Shown here: one piece after another, positions 8,738-16,583 of the stretch
How the letters are laid out: the number at the start of each line of letters is the position of its first letter
Numbering within the stretch: the first letter of the stretch is position 1
Assembly (NCBI RefSeq): GCF_000235425.2
Contig: NZ_KI912266.1
Coordinates: 6,041,929-6,105,928 of the forward strand
Direction: 5' to 3'
DNA: 64,000 bases
Source of the DNA: Pseudofrankia saprophytica
Lineage (GTDB): Bacteria > Actinomycetota > Actinomycetes > Frankiales > Frankiaceae
Notes under the pieces: model-generated
What the model saw: only the letters and a program-made list of their open reading frames with translations
Told to the model about the DNA's origin: nothing
Database searches by the model: none
Position numbers and translations under genes: made by a program

Positions 8738-9957
8738 CGGCCCACCGCCGGAGGTGCCGCTCTGAGATCCTGAGCGACCCGCCCGCGAACATGCTCGATC
8801 AGCGCCAGGAGATCGGCGCAGTACACCGAAGGGTTACGGAATCCGCTGCCCGCCCGGTAACGGTGTGGGTAATAGCCACCACCGCAGACATCACGCACCC
8901 GGCAGTCCTGGCAGACCGGCGCGAGCGCCGCCACACCGAGCTGACGTGCCGCGATCCCAGGATGGGCGAGGACGTCGTCGAAGGAGTGCCCAGTGACCGT
9001 CAGACCGGTCGCGGCGGCACCCGGATATGACGACTTCAGAGTGTCAACCTGTTCAAGAGCGCCGTTGGTCTCCACGACGACGAGATCGACCGGCGTCAGT
9101 CCTAGCGATTCGGACCGGCTCTGACCGCCGAGCAGCAGGTTGATGATTTCGGAGAACAGACGGACGTCGGTCGGGCACGGCCGGGCGTCATACCAGCGGT
9201 CGAAGGCGCGAGCCAGCCATGAGCCATAGGGCACCACCCGGCCGTCGCCGCCATGACCGGGTGGTGGCGTGGTCCAGTTCCCATGCGGAAGCAGGAAGTC
9301 GATCCGCGGTGCGCCGAACGCCGCGAGCTCGTCGAATGTGGCCGCCGGATCGGTGTCGAGGCTGATGGTGCTAAGAATTCCACGGAATATCCGTCGGAAG
9401 CGGAATTCGCCGAGCAACCGCAGGGCACGGACGACCGCGGGTCCGCTGGGGGCGCCGCCGGCGAAGCGCCGGTGGTCGCTGCCGGCCGTGCCGTCGAAGC
9501 TCACGCTGACGCCGATGTCGTGCGACACGAGAGCGCGCAGGAAGGACTCGTCCAGCTGGACGGCATTGGTCTGGATGGTCACGACGACCTGCGTCGGAGG
9601 CGCGACGGCCCGACGCAGCGCCGCCGCGAAGGAGCACAGCGTCTCCTTGCCCGCGAGCAGCGGCTCACCGCCGTGCAGCACGACGTGGACGCGCGCCAGC
9701 CGGTGCGTGGCGGCGTGCTCGGCGATCCGCCGCACCACCGCGTCGATGACCGCCGGTGGCATCACCCGCGGCTGGTCCCGCCAGGTCTGGTCGCCCATCT
9801 CATAGACGTAGCAGTAGTCGCAGGCCAGGTTGCACCGACTGTGTATCTTGACGACGAACTGCCGGATCGGGACCGGCCGCCAGCCGCCGGCCTGTAGCTC
9901 GGCGACATCGAGAAGATCACGCGGCCATTCGACAGATGCGGCCCGCCGACCAGGCAT
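8734..9957 (-). CDS. fxsB: Cyclophane-forming radical SAM/SPASM peptide maturase FxsB
   Basis: The protein has 407 residues from the ATG at 9957. IRQFVVKIHSRCNLACDYCY gives the radical SAM CxxxCxxC (C42, C46, C49) in the FxsB context, with the following YVYEMGDQTWRDQPRVM also typical. HGGEPLL and SFDG motifs support the SAM barrel. The C-terminal SPASM region has Cys clusters (PVCQDCRVRDVC and a final YCADL) for auxiliary iron-sulfur clusters. The family joins the Phe ring to the Ser beta-carbon in an F-x-S motif, making a three-residue cyclophane, which matches the end of the neighbouring precursor. The frame is open back through fxsA, but similarity begins near WPRDLL. ATG 9957 has no strong SD; GTG 9984 is an alternative. 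It lies 40 bp downstream of fxsA. Confidence 0.93.
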   Translation of the reverse strand: MPGRRAASVEWPRDLLDVAELQAGGWRPVPIRQFVVKIHSRCNLACDYCYVYEMGDQTWRDQPRVMPPAVIDAVVRRIAEHAATHRLARVHVVLHGGEPLLAGKETLCSFAAALRRAVAPPTQVVVTIQTNAVQLDESFLRALVSHDIGVSVSFDGTAGSDHRRFAGGAPSGPAVVRALRLLGEFRFRRIFRGILSTISLDTDPAATFDELAAFGAPRIDFLLPHGNWTTPPPGHGGDGRVVPYGSWLARAFDRWYDARPCPTDVRLFSEIINLLLGGQSRSESLGLTPVDLVVVETNGALEQVDTLKSSYPGAAATGLTVTGHSFDDVLAHPGIAARQLGVAALAPVCQDCRVRDVCGGGYYPHRYRAGSGFRNPSVYCADLLALIEHVRGRVAQDLRAAPPAVGR

Positions 9958-9997
9958 GGGCGCTGACCCGGCGAGAGGCAGCACGGTGACGCTGATC

Positions 9998-10222
9998 TCA
10001 GAGCGAGCTTTGAAATCCGGACGTGTCCTCGTCCAGATTCGCGGCAATGGCGAGAACCCGTGCCACCGAGCGGCCGAGCGCCGAATCCGGCGAACATTGC
10101 TCGTCAAGCAGCTGAACGAGGTCGACGGCGCGCAGGTCGATGAGACCTGAGTCGACATAGCCGATGCCGGTGGGATCGGGGTCGACGACGCCCGGGACCA
10201 CCGCACAGGGATCGGATCGCAT
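9998..10222 (-). CDS. fxsA: FxSxx-COOH RiPP precursor peptide FxsA
   Basis: This is a 74-residue peptide ending Gly-Phe-Gln-Ser-Ser-Leu, so F70-x-S72-x-x-COOH matches the family rule exactly. The leader is acidic, with a conserved-looking LIDLRAVDLVQLL helix (27-39) that suits recognition by the maturase, and a second helix RSVARVLAIAANLDED just before the core. A strong GGAGGG ribosome binding site lies 7 nt before the ATG at 10222. fxsB follows in the same direction after 40 bp. The expected product carries a Phe70-Ser72 cyclophane made by FxsB and perhaps a hydroxylation by the HExxH protein. No exporter or dedicated protease is seen in the window, so maturation and destination are unknown. 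Confidence 0.9.
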   Translation of the reverse strand: MRSDPCAVVPGVVDPDPTGIGYVDSGLIDLRAVDLVQLLDEQCSPDSALGRSVARVLAIAANLDEDTSGFQSSL

Positions 10223-10393
10223 CGCAGGTCCCTCCTCGGGCATTCCTAGCGCCATAAATTTACCGCGCTGGCACACGAAACGCGCCATGATCGGAGGACG
10301 TGGGATCCGCGCGGACCTTCCGCATGCCCGGCGGACACTCACCGCGGGCGACCCGAGGCGCGGCCGTGGCCCGCGCGGTGGGAGGGTCGCGGT

Positions 10394-11218
10394 ATGGCGA
10401 CGGTGCCGACGCGGGTGATGAACGACGGCCATGAGCTGCCGGTGGTGGGACTCGGGACGTACAAGATGGCGGATCCGGCGGCCGAGGTCCGGGCCGCGCT
10501 GCAGGCGGGCTACCGGCTCGTCGACACCGCCGCCGCGTATGGAAACGAGGACGCCGTCGGCGAGGGCATCGCGACCAGCGGTGTCGGGCGGCAGCAGATC
10601 GTGGTGACGACCAAGCTGCGCGGCGCCGACCAGGGCTACGAACCGGCCCTGCGCGCGTTCGAGGAGTCGCGCGGGCGGCTCGGGCTCGAGTACGTGGACC
10701 TTTTCCTCATCCACTGGCCACTACCTCGACTGGACCGCTACGTCGACTCCTGGCGCGCCATGATCAGGCTTCGCGACGACGGGTTGGTGCGCTCTGTCGG
10801 CGTCTCGAACTTCACCCCCGCGCACCTCGGCCGGCTCGTCGCCGAGACCGGTGTCGTTCCCGCCGTCAACCAGGTCGAGCTGCACCCGTACTTCACCCAG
10901 GACGCCCAGCTCGCCCACGACACCGGGCTCGGCATCGTCACCCAGGCCTGGCAGCCGCTGGCCCGCAAGACGGCCCTGCTGTCCGACCCGGCCCTCGCCG
11001 TGATCGCCGAACGTCACCGGGTCACGCCCGCCCAGGTCGTCCTGCGCTGGCACCTTCAGCGCGGAGTCGTCCCCATCCCGAAGTCGTCCTCGCCCACCCG
11101 CCAGCGGGCCAACCTCGACGTCTTCGGCTTCGAGTTGACCGCCGACGAGATGGTGACGGTCGCCGATCGCCCTCAGTCCCGCGGCGGCGGCGACCCCGAC
11201 ATCGACGAGATCCGCTGA
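10394..11218 (+). CDS. Aldo/keto reductase
   Basis: This 274-residue NADPH-dependent oxidoreductase of the AKR superfamily has the catalytic tetrad Asp44, Tyr49, Lys74 and His107. The flanking motifs are typical: VDTAAAYGNE, TKL, VDLFLIHWP, VRSVGVSNF, VNQVELHPY and the cofactor-binding PIPKSS near the C-terminus. It most resembles the 2,5-diketogluconate reductase-like group, cytosolic enzymes that reduce aldehydes and ketones; the physiological substrate cannot be read from the sequence. GGAGGG lies 7 nt before the ATG. It diverges from fxsA, and I see no reason to include it in the RiPP cluster. A tandem repeat starts two bases after its stop codon. Confidence 0.92.
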   Translation: MATVPTRVMNDGHELPVVGLGTYKMADPAAEVRAALQAGYRLVDTAAAYGNEDAVGEGIATSGVGRQQIVVTTKLRGADQGYEPALRAFEESRGRLGLEYVDLFLIHWPLPRLDRYVDSWRAMIRLRDDGLVRSVGVSNFTPAHLGRLVAETGVVPAVNQVELHPYFTQDAQLAHDTGLGIVTQAWQPLARKTALLSDPALAVIAERHRVTPAQVVLRWHLQRGVVPIPKSSSPTRQRANLDVFGFELTADEMVTVADRPQSRGGGDPDIDEIR

Positions 11219-11220
11219 CC

Positions 11221-11347
11221 CGCGCCAGACCCGACCCGCGCCAGACCCGACCCGCGCCAGACCCGACCCGCGCCAGACCCGACCCGCGCCAGACCCGACC
11301 CGCGCCAGACCCGACCCGCGCCGGACCCGACCCGCGCCAGCGCCACG
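11221..11347. repeat. 16-bp tandem repeat, about 7.5 copies
   Basis: The unit CGCGCCAGACCCGACC repeats in exact 16-bp register from 11221. One A-to-G change occurs in the seventh copy and the eighth is truncated. It fills the gap between the aldo/keto reductase stop and the stop of the convergent regulator gene. Copy number is likely to vary between strains. Confidence 0.9.
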
Positions 11348-11369
11348 GCGGGCGCGGCCTGTGCGCCGG

Positions 11370-12317
11370 TCAGTCCTGGATGCCGCCCGCGGCCGTGGCG
11401 CGAGCCCGCAACTCGGCAAGGCGGTCACGGCTGACGTCGTCGATCGGCGTGTAGACCACCATGCGGACGCCGGGCAGCGTGCCGACGTCGAGATGGGTCG
11501 CCCGCGTCGTGACCTCGCCGACCTCCGGGAAGCGGAAGCGCTTGTTGCAGGGACGCGGCGGGGCGACGTTGTGCGTCGCCCAGAGGCGGGCGAACAGGGG
11601 GCTCGCGGCGCAGAGCCGGTGGACGAAGTCCTGCCACTCCGGGTCACCCAGGTGCTGGCTGTAGCGGTAACGGAACACGGCCACGCCCTCGGGGGCCTGC
11701 TCGTCGAGGTTCAGGACCGGGTTGATCTCCGCCGGCGCGGTGAACATGAACCACATCGAGTTCCGCTCGGCGGCCGGGGCGTTCACGATGTGCGGGAACA
11801 TCGCCGCGTAGGCGTCGTTCCAGGCGAGCACGTCGGAGCGGGCGTTCACGAGCGAGGCCGGCAGCGGGTCGAGGCCGTCCAGGATGACGCGCAGGTCCCG
11901 CGTCGCCTCCTGCGGCTCGTCCGGGGCGGCCGCCGTCTGTGGCACGTCGGCCAGCCGGAACAGGTGCTCGCGCTCGGCGACGTCGAGCCGCAGCGTCCGC
12001 GCCACCGCGCCGAGCACCTGGACGCTGGCGTTGATCGGCCGCCCCTGCTCGAGCCAGGTGTACCAGGTGACGCCGACGCCGGAGAGCTGGGCGACCTCCT
12101 CGCGGCGAAGCCCGGGAGTGCGCCGGCGGGGGCCGGGCGGCATGCCGACGTCCTCGGGGGTGACGCGCTCACGCCGGCTGCGCAGGAACGACCCCAGCTC
12201 CGCGCGGCGCTCGTTCGCCAGCGTCCCGGGCCGCCGTGCCTCGCCAAGGGGCCGCTCCCCCGGCCGCCGCTGCCGGGGCGCCGTGGGCGGGTGCTCGATC
12301 TCCATCGGCTGCGCCAT
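11370..12317 (-). CDS. XRE-family regulator with MmyB-like ligand-binding domain
   Basis: The 315-residue protein has a helix-turn-helix at about 55-95 (RRTPGLRREEVAQLSGVGVT, then WYTWLEQGR). The MmyB/MLT ligand-binding domain follows, with recognisable LPASLVNARSDVLAWNDAY and HLGDPEWQDFV segments. Members are usually local repressors that bind a small hydrophobic ligand and control a divergent gene. Here the divergent gene is a DHA2 exporter, and an inverted repeat sits between them. The ATG at 12317 is preferred because GGAGGG lies 7 nt upstream; the in-frame GTG at 12323 is too close to that site. Confidence 0.88.
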   Translation of the reverse strand: MAQPMEIEHPPTAPRQRRPGERPLGEARRPGTLANERRAELGSFLRSRRERVTPEDVGMPPGPRRRTPGLRREEVAQLSGVGVTWYTWLEQGRPINASVQVLGAVARTLRLDVAEREHLFRLADVPQTAAAPDEPQEATRDLRVILDGLDPLPASLVNARSDVLAWNDAYAAMFPHIVNAPAAERNSMWFMFTAPAEINPVLNLDEQAPEGVAVFRYRYSQHLGDPEWQDFVHRLCAASPLFARLWATHNVAPPRPCNKRFRFPEVGEVTTRATHLDVGTLPGVRMVVYTPIDDVSRDRLAELRARATAAGGIQD

Positions 12318-12370
12318 GCTCACGCCCTCCAGGTTGCCTGACGACGGTCCGCCGTGCCTGGTGCTGTCAG

Positions 12371-12401
12371 TACCAGTATGAGCAGGCTCTCGTTACTGGT
12401 A
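12371..12401. promoter_or_regulatory. Operator between the MmyB-type regulator and the DHA2 exporter
   Basis: TACCAGTA (12371-12378) and TACTGGTA (12394-12401) are perfect inverse copies separated by 15 bp, centred between the divergent start codons. The dyad probably covers the exporter promoter and is the likely binding site for the adjacent regulator. Confidence 0.65.
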
Positions 12402-12426
12402 TCCATCGGGGCGCAGGCTGACAACC

Positions 12427-14043
12427 ATGACAGAGACGACCGAGATGGCCGGGCATCAGGTGCCCAACCCGGCCCCGGGCGGGCCAGTCGAGGCCCGCAC
12501 CCCCGCGGACCTGCAGCTCGTCCCCCCCCGCGCACCTCAGCAACCCACGGCCCAGCCTCGTTCCCAACCGCCGGAACTCCGCCTCGCCCCGAACCTCCAG
12601 CTCCCGGCCCAGAGCACCCGGACCGGCGAGGCCGCGGCCCCGGTCTCAGCCCCGGCCCCGACACCGGCCCGACGCGGCGGCGGGCTCGCGCTCGCGGTAC
12701 TTCTCCTGGGCCAGTTCATGGCGATCCTGGACGTCAGCATCGTCAACGTCGCCCTGCCGACGCTGCGCACCGACCTGAGCACCTCCGACGCCGGTCTGCA
12801 GCTCATCGTCGCCGGTTACGTGCTCTCCTACGCGGTGCTGCTGATCACCGGCGCGCGCCTCGGCGCGATGCTCGGGCATCGGTCGACGTTCCTCGTCGGG
12901 CTCGCCGTGTTCACCGTCACCTCCGGCGCCTGCGGCCTCGCGCCCGGCTCCGGTGCGCTGATCGGATTCCGGTTCGTCCAGGGCGCCGGTGCCGCGCTGA
13001 TGACCCCGCAGGTCATGAGCATGATCCAGCGGACGTTCACCGGCCCGGCCCGAGCCAGGGCGCTGGGCCTCTTCACCGCCGTCGTCGCCGGTGGCGTCGT
13101 GGTCGGTCAGGCGGCCGGCGGCCTGCTGGTCAGCGCCGACCTGTTCGGCTCCGGCTGGCGTCCGGTGTTCCTGCTCAACGTCCCGATCGGCGCGGTGCTG
13201 CTCGCGATCGGCCCCCGCGTCCTGCCCAGGGACGGCGGGCGGCACGGCGTCAGCCTCGACCTGCCAGGCCTGCTCGTGATCAGCCCCGCCGTACTGCTCG
13301 TCGTGCTGCCCCTGATCCTCGGCCACGACGAGGGCTGGCCGGCGTGGTGCATCGCGTCGATGGCCGCCGGTGTGGTGCTGTTCGGCCTGTTCGCCGTGGT
13401 GGAACGCCGCGTCGCCGCCCGCGGCGGCCAGCCGCTGATCTCCGGCCCGGTAGTGCGCGCGCCCGGACTGCTGCCAGCCATGGGCGTGCTGACGCTCGCG
13501 CCGGCAACCTGGGGCGCGTTCCTGTTCACCACGACGCTGCACCTGCAGGGCGACCTGGGCATGGGCCCGCTCGGCTCGGGGCTTGCCTTCATACCGTGCG
13601 TCGCCGCGTTCGCCCTGGTCAGCCTCAACTGGCAGCGGCTCCCGGGCCACTGGCACAGCCGCCTGGTTCCGGCCGGGTTCGCCCTGGCCGCGGTCTCCTA
13701 CCTGTGGGTTGGCCCGCTCGCCGGCGGCGGCGTCGGCTACGAGGTGCTCACCGCCGTGATCGGCCTGGGCCTCGGCGTGATGCCGATCGTCATGACCGTC
13801 GCCCTGCAGCACGTCCCGTTCGAGAACGCGCCCGACGCCAGCGGCCTGCTGCTGACCGTCATGCAGCTCGGCCAGGTCATCGGGATCGCCACCGTCGGCA
13901 CCATCTTCCTGACGGCTGCCGAGAACAGCCACTCCACCCGCCACGCCGAGTACGCCACCGGCTGGGCCCTCGCCGTCACCGCCGTCGCCGCGGCCGCGAC
14001 CGCCCTCATCCTCGCCCGCAAGCGAGCCTCCCTCGCGGGTTAG
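12427..14043 (+). CDS. DHA2-family (EmrB/QacA-like) MFS drug exporter
   Basis: This 538-residue membrane protein has a Pro-rich cytoplasmic N-terminus of about 75 residues, then the hallmark first helix LLGQFMAILDVSIVNVALPTL. Motif A-like GARLGAMLGHRS and motif C-like GPxxGG-type helix sequences follow, with about 14 predicted membrane segments. These are proton-coupled exporters of toxic lipophilic compounds. It diverges from an MmyB-type regulator across a palindromic operator, the usual arrangement for ligand-induced efflux. A strong hairpin follows 14 bp after the stop codon. The exported compound is unknown. Confidence 0.9.
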   Translation: MTETTEMAGHQVPNPAPGGPVEARTPADLQLVPPRAPQQPTAQPRSQPPELRLAPNLQLPAQSTRTGEAAAPVSAPAPTPARRGGGLALAVLLLGQFMAILDVSIVNVALPTLRTDLSTSDAGLQLIVAGYVLSYAVLLITGARLGAMLGHRSTFLVGLAVFTVTSGACGLAPGSGALIGFRFVQGAGAALMTPQVMSMIQRTFTGPARARALGLFTAVVAGGVVVGQAAGGLLVSADLFGSGWRPVFLLNVPIGAVLLAIGPRVLPRDGGRHGVSLDLPGLLVISPAVLLVVLPLILGHDEGWPAWCIASMAAGVVLFGLFAVVERRVAARGGQPLISGPVVRAPGLLPAMGVLTLAPATWGAFLFTTTLHLQGDLGMGPLGSGLAFIPCVAAFALVSLNWQRLPGHWHSRLVPAGFALAAVSYLWVGPLAGGGVGYEVLTAVIGLGLGVMPIVMTVALQHVPFENAPDASGLLLTVMQLGQVIGIATVGTIFLTAAENSHSTRHAEYATGWALAVTAVAAAATALILARKRASLAG

Positions 14044-14057
14044 AGCATGGAGCGCAG

Positions 14058-14100
14058 GCCCCGGGTGGCCGGCCATCGAGGCCGGCCACCCGGGGCTTTC
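14058..14100 (+). terminator. Rho-independent-type terminator after the DHA2 exporter
   Basis: A perfect 17-bp stem (14058-14074 with 14080-14096), a 5-nt loop (ATCGA) and a short TTTCC tail lie directly after the exporter stop codon at 14043. Confidence 0.8.
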
Positions 14101-14259
14101 CCGTCACCGGGCCTTACCCCGCTCTTGGGGCTTCGCGGCCTCGCGGCCTCAGGGCTTCGCGGCTCTGGGGCCTCGCGGCTTCAGGGGCTCGGGCGTTGCC
14201 GCCCCCGAGCTTCCAGCGCCCGCTTCTGGTGCTCGCGCTTCTGGCGCTCGATGTCGCGT

Positions 14260-14811
14260 TCAGCCGGCTCGGTCCGGGTCGGGGAGGGGCGGAGAGCGGA
14301 TGGTAAGGACGGCCTCGACGGCAGCGGGGCCGAGCGCCTGGTAGCCATGCTCGGCGCTGCTCTCCCACACGGCGGTCTCGCCGGGGCCGACCTCGGTCTC
14401 CTGGCCGGGCAGGCCGGCGCGGGCACGGCCGTGGGTGACGAGGAAGTGCTCGACGACGCCGGGGCCGTGCGCGGTCGAGACATGCCGGGCGCCCGGGTCG
14501 AGGTGCAGCAGGTAGACCTCGACGGTGGTGCCGTCGGGATGGCGGGTCGCGTCGAGCAGGCGCGCGCCGATGCCCGGGGAGGCGATCTCGGCACCGCCAC
14601 GCTCGGCGAGCAGCGTCGAGAGCGGAACGCCGAGCGCCCCGGCGAGCGCGTAGAGCGTCGACAGGGTCGGGTTGCGGGCGCCGTTCTCGATCTCCGACAG
14701 CGACCCCTTGCCGACCCGGGCCCGCGCCGCGAGCGCGCCCAGCGACAGGCCACTGGCCTGGCGGGTCGCGCGCAGCCGGGCGCCGACGGCGGCCGCGGCG
14801 TCGGGTTCCAT
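14260..14811 (-). CDS. XRE-family regulator with C-terminal cupin domain
   Basis: This 183-residue protein has a clear HTH (about 9-65: RLRATRQASGLSLGALAARA, VGKGSLSEIENG, NPTLSTLYALAGAL) joined to a small cupin beta-barrel (about 80-175, with VEVYLLHLDPGARH and VGPGETAVW). XRE-cupin proteins are small-molecule-responsive local regulators, often controlling an adjacent transport or catabolic gene. The adjacent divergent gene is a BenE-type symporter. Two palindromes occupy the 58 bp between the start codons and are the likely autoregulatory operators. Confidence 0.9.
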   Translation of the reverse strand: MEPDAAAAVGARLRATRQASGLSLGALAARARVGKGSLSEIENGARNPTLSTLYALAGALGVPLSTLLAERGGAEIASPGIGARLLDATRHPDGTTVEVYLLHLDPGARHVSTAHGPGVVEHFLVTHGRARAGLPGQETEVGPGETAVWESSAEHGYQALGPAAVEAVLTIRSPPLPDPDRAG

Positions 14812-14821
14812 GGCCGGCAGC

Positions 14822-14855
14822 CTATCGATCGTTCTGTTTTCAGAACGATCGATAG
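14822..14855. promoter_or_regulatory. Operator 1 for the XRE-cupin/BenE pair
   Basis: A perfect inverted repeat with 15-bp arms (14822-14836 and 14841-14855) separated by TTTT sits 11 bp upstream of the regulator's ATG. The arm core GATCGTTCTG shares the GTTCTG half-site with operator 2. Confidence 0.75.
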
Positions 14856-14858
14856 GTA

Positions 14859-14878
14859 CTGTTCTGTATATGGAACAG
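14859..14878. promoter_or_regulatory. Operator 2, containing the benE-like start codon
   Basis: CTGTTC (14859-14864) and GAACAG (14873-14878) flank TGTATATG. The ATG start codon at 14870 lies inside this palindrome, so a bound repressor would cover the translation start or an almost leaderless transcript start. Confidence 0.6.
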
Positions 14879-16255
14879 CACTACCTCGACGCGCCCAGCG
14901 GCCCAACCGACACGGTCGATGCCGTCGACACAGCGAGCCCGGGCAGAACGACCGGCGTGTCGGGCGAGCTGCCCGACCGGGCCGGGCTGGGCGACCACGC
15001 AGCTCCGGGAGTGCCGGTCGTCGACGGAGTACCGGTCGTCCACCTGGTCAGCGCGGGCGTCGTCGTGGCTCTGGTCGGGTTCGCGAGCGCGTCCGTCGTC
15101 GTGCTGGCCGGGCTGCGCGCGGTCGGGGCCAGCCCGACGCAGGCAGCCTCGGGCCTGCTCGCCGTCACCGTCACCCAGGCGCTTGGGACCCTGTGGCTAA
15201 GCCGCCGGCACCGGATGCCGGTGCTGCTCGCCTGGTCGACCCCGGGCGCGGCGCTGCTCGCCTCGACCGGCGCGGTCGACGGCGGCTGGCCGGCCGCCGT
15301 CGGGGCCTTCCTCGTCGTCGGCGGACTGATCCTGCTCACGGCGCTGTGGCCACGTCTCGGCGGGCTCATCGCGTCGATCCCGGCGCCGATCGCGCAGGCC
15401 ATGCTCGCTGGCATCCTGCTCACGCTGTGCCTGGCGCCGGTCCACGGGCTGGTCGACCATCCGGCGCTCGTCGCGCCGGCGGTCGTGGCGTGGCTGGTGC
15501 TGCTGCGGCTCGCGCCGCGTTGGGCGGTGCCGGTGGCATTCGCCGCCGCCGTGGTGGCCATGGGGATCTGGCTCGGCCGCCACGGGGGTCTCGACGGGCC
15601 GCTCCTGCCACGCGTCGAGCTGACCGCGCCGACGCTGACCTGGGCCTCGGTGCTGTCGCTCGCCATCCCGCTCTACGTCGTCACGATGGCCTCGCAGAAC
15701 GTCCCCGGCGTCGCGGTGCTGTCCTCCTACGGCTACGCCGTTCCTTGGCGCGAGTCGATGACGGTGACCGGGGTCGCCACCGTCGTCGGCGCGTTCGCCG
15801 GCGGCCACGCGATCAACCTGGCCGCGATCACCGCGGCGCTCGCCGCGAGCCCCGACGCGCACCCGGACCCAAAGCGGCGCTGGCTCGTCGCGCACCTCGC
15901 CGGCTGGACCTTCCTCGTCCTCGCCCTGGGCTCGACGGTCCTGGTGACCGTCGTGACCGCCGCCCCCGCCGGTGTCACCACCGCCGTCGCCGGCCTCGCC
16001 CTCGTCGGCACGCTCGCCTCGTCCCTGACCTCGGCCCTCGCCGACCCGGACGACCGCCAGGCCGCGATCGTCACCTTCGTCGTCGCGGCCAGCGGCATCA
16101 CCCTCGCCAGCGTCGGCGCCGCCTTCTGGGCACTCGCCGCCGGCCTCCTGGTCCGCTCAACCCTGCGCCGCCGCAGGCCCGCCGTCCCGACGGCCGCCGC
16201 CACCGGGGCGGGCGCGGCCGCTCCGCCGGGCGCGGCCGCTCCGCCGCGAGACTGA
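14870..16255 (+). CDS. benE: BenE-family benzoate/H+ symporter-type transporter
   Basis: This 461-residue polytopic membrane protein has a hydrophilic N-terminus of about 50 residues and then 11-12 hydrophobic segments. BenE-type signatures are present: LLAWSTPGAALL, SIPAPIAQAMLAGILL, YVVTMASQNVPGVAVLSSYGY and FAGGHAINLAAITAA. Characterised members import benzoate-like aromatic acids with protons. The ATG at 14870 has no good ribosome binding site and lies within a palindrome, which suggests a short-leader or leaderless message. The C-terminus has an Arg-rich patch followed by a short Gly-Ala-Pro repeat. It is divergent from, and probably controlled by, the XRE-cupin regulator. The true substrate is not established. 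Confidence 0.88.
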   Translation: MEQHYLDAPSGPTDTVDAVDTASPGRTTGVSGELPDRAGLGDHAAPGVPVVDGVPVVHLVSAGVVVALVGFASASVVVLAGLRAVGASPTQAASGLLAVTVTQALGTLWLSRRHRMPVLLAWSTPGAALLASTGAVDGGWPAAVGAFLVVGGLILLTALWPRLGGLIASIPAPIAQAMLAGILLTLCLAPVHGLVDHPALVAPAVVAWLVLLRLAPRWAVPVAFAAAVVAMGIWLGRHGGLDGPLLPRVELTAPTLTWASVLSLAIPLYVVTMASQNVPGVAVLSSYGYAVPWRESMTVTGVATVVGAFAGGHAINLAAITAALAASPDAHPDPKRRWLVAHLAGWTFLVLALGSTVLVTVVTAAPAGVTTAVAGLALVGTLASSLTSALADPDDRQAAIVTFVVAASGITLASVGAAFWALAAGLLVRSTLRRRRPAVPTAAATGAGAAAPPGAAAPPRD

Positions 16256-16583
16256 CCGACCGGTACTACAACCGGCAGTCCACGGCCGGCAGTCGACCGA
16301 CCCCGCACCCCCGCTACGGTGCGCCACGAATCGGACACGGCTGTACGGGCTCCTGAGGCCTTTTCGCGGAGCGGCCGGGCTGCCGGGGGGCCTGCCCACC
16401 AGCCAAGCGACAGCAATGCCCCCGCGCCGAGACCCAACCGTGTCATCTCAACAAGCCCATGGGCTTGCCCATCTCACACAGTCCGACCGCATGCCTCGCC
16501 ACTGTGTCGGATGAACGAGCGTAGAGACACGCTCATCCGCCACGATCGGGTCTCGCGCGCCGCCCGCGGCGGGGCTTGGGGGG
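16256..16583. other. Intergenic, convergent gene ends
   Basis: This 328-bp stretch lies between the stops of the symporter and the oxygenase. It holds CCGGT-N6-ACCGG (16260-16275) just after the symporter and a perfect 16-bp palindrome CAAGCCCATGGGCTTG (16452-16467). No gene was recognised. Confidence 0.5.

Noticed and set aside
11221..11347. Coding repeat in the 308-codon minus-strand frame 10721-11647
   Set aside because: That frame is antisense to the aldo/keto reductase and overlaps the regulator gene; the repeat only happens to stay open.
12646..14076. 476-codon minus-strand frame
   Set aside because: Antisense to the DHA2 exporter; the Gln/Gly/Glu/Arg-rich product is typical of antisense reading in GC-rich genes.
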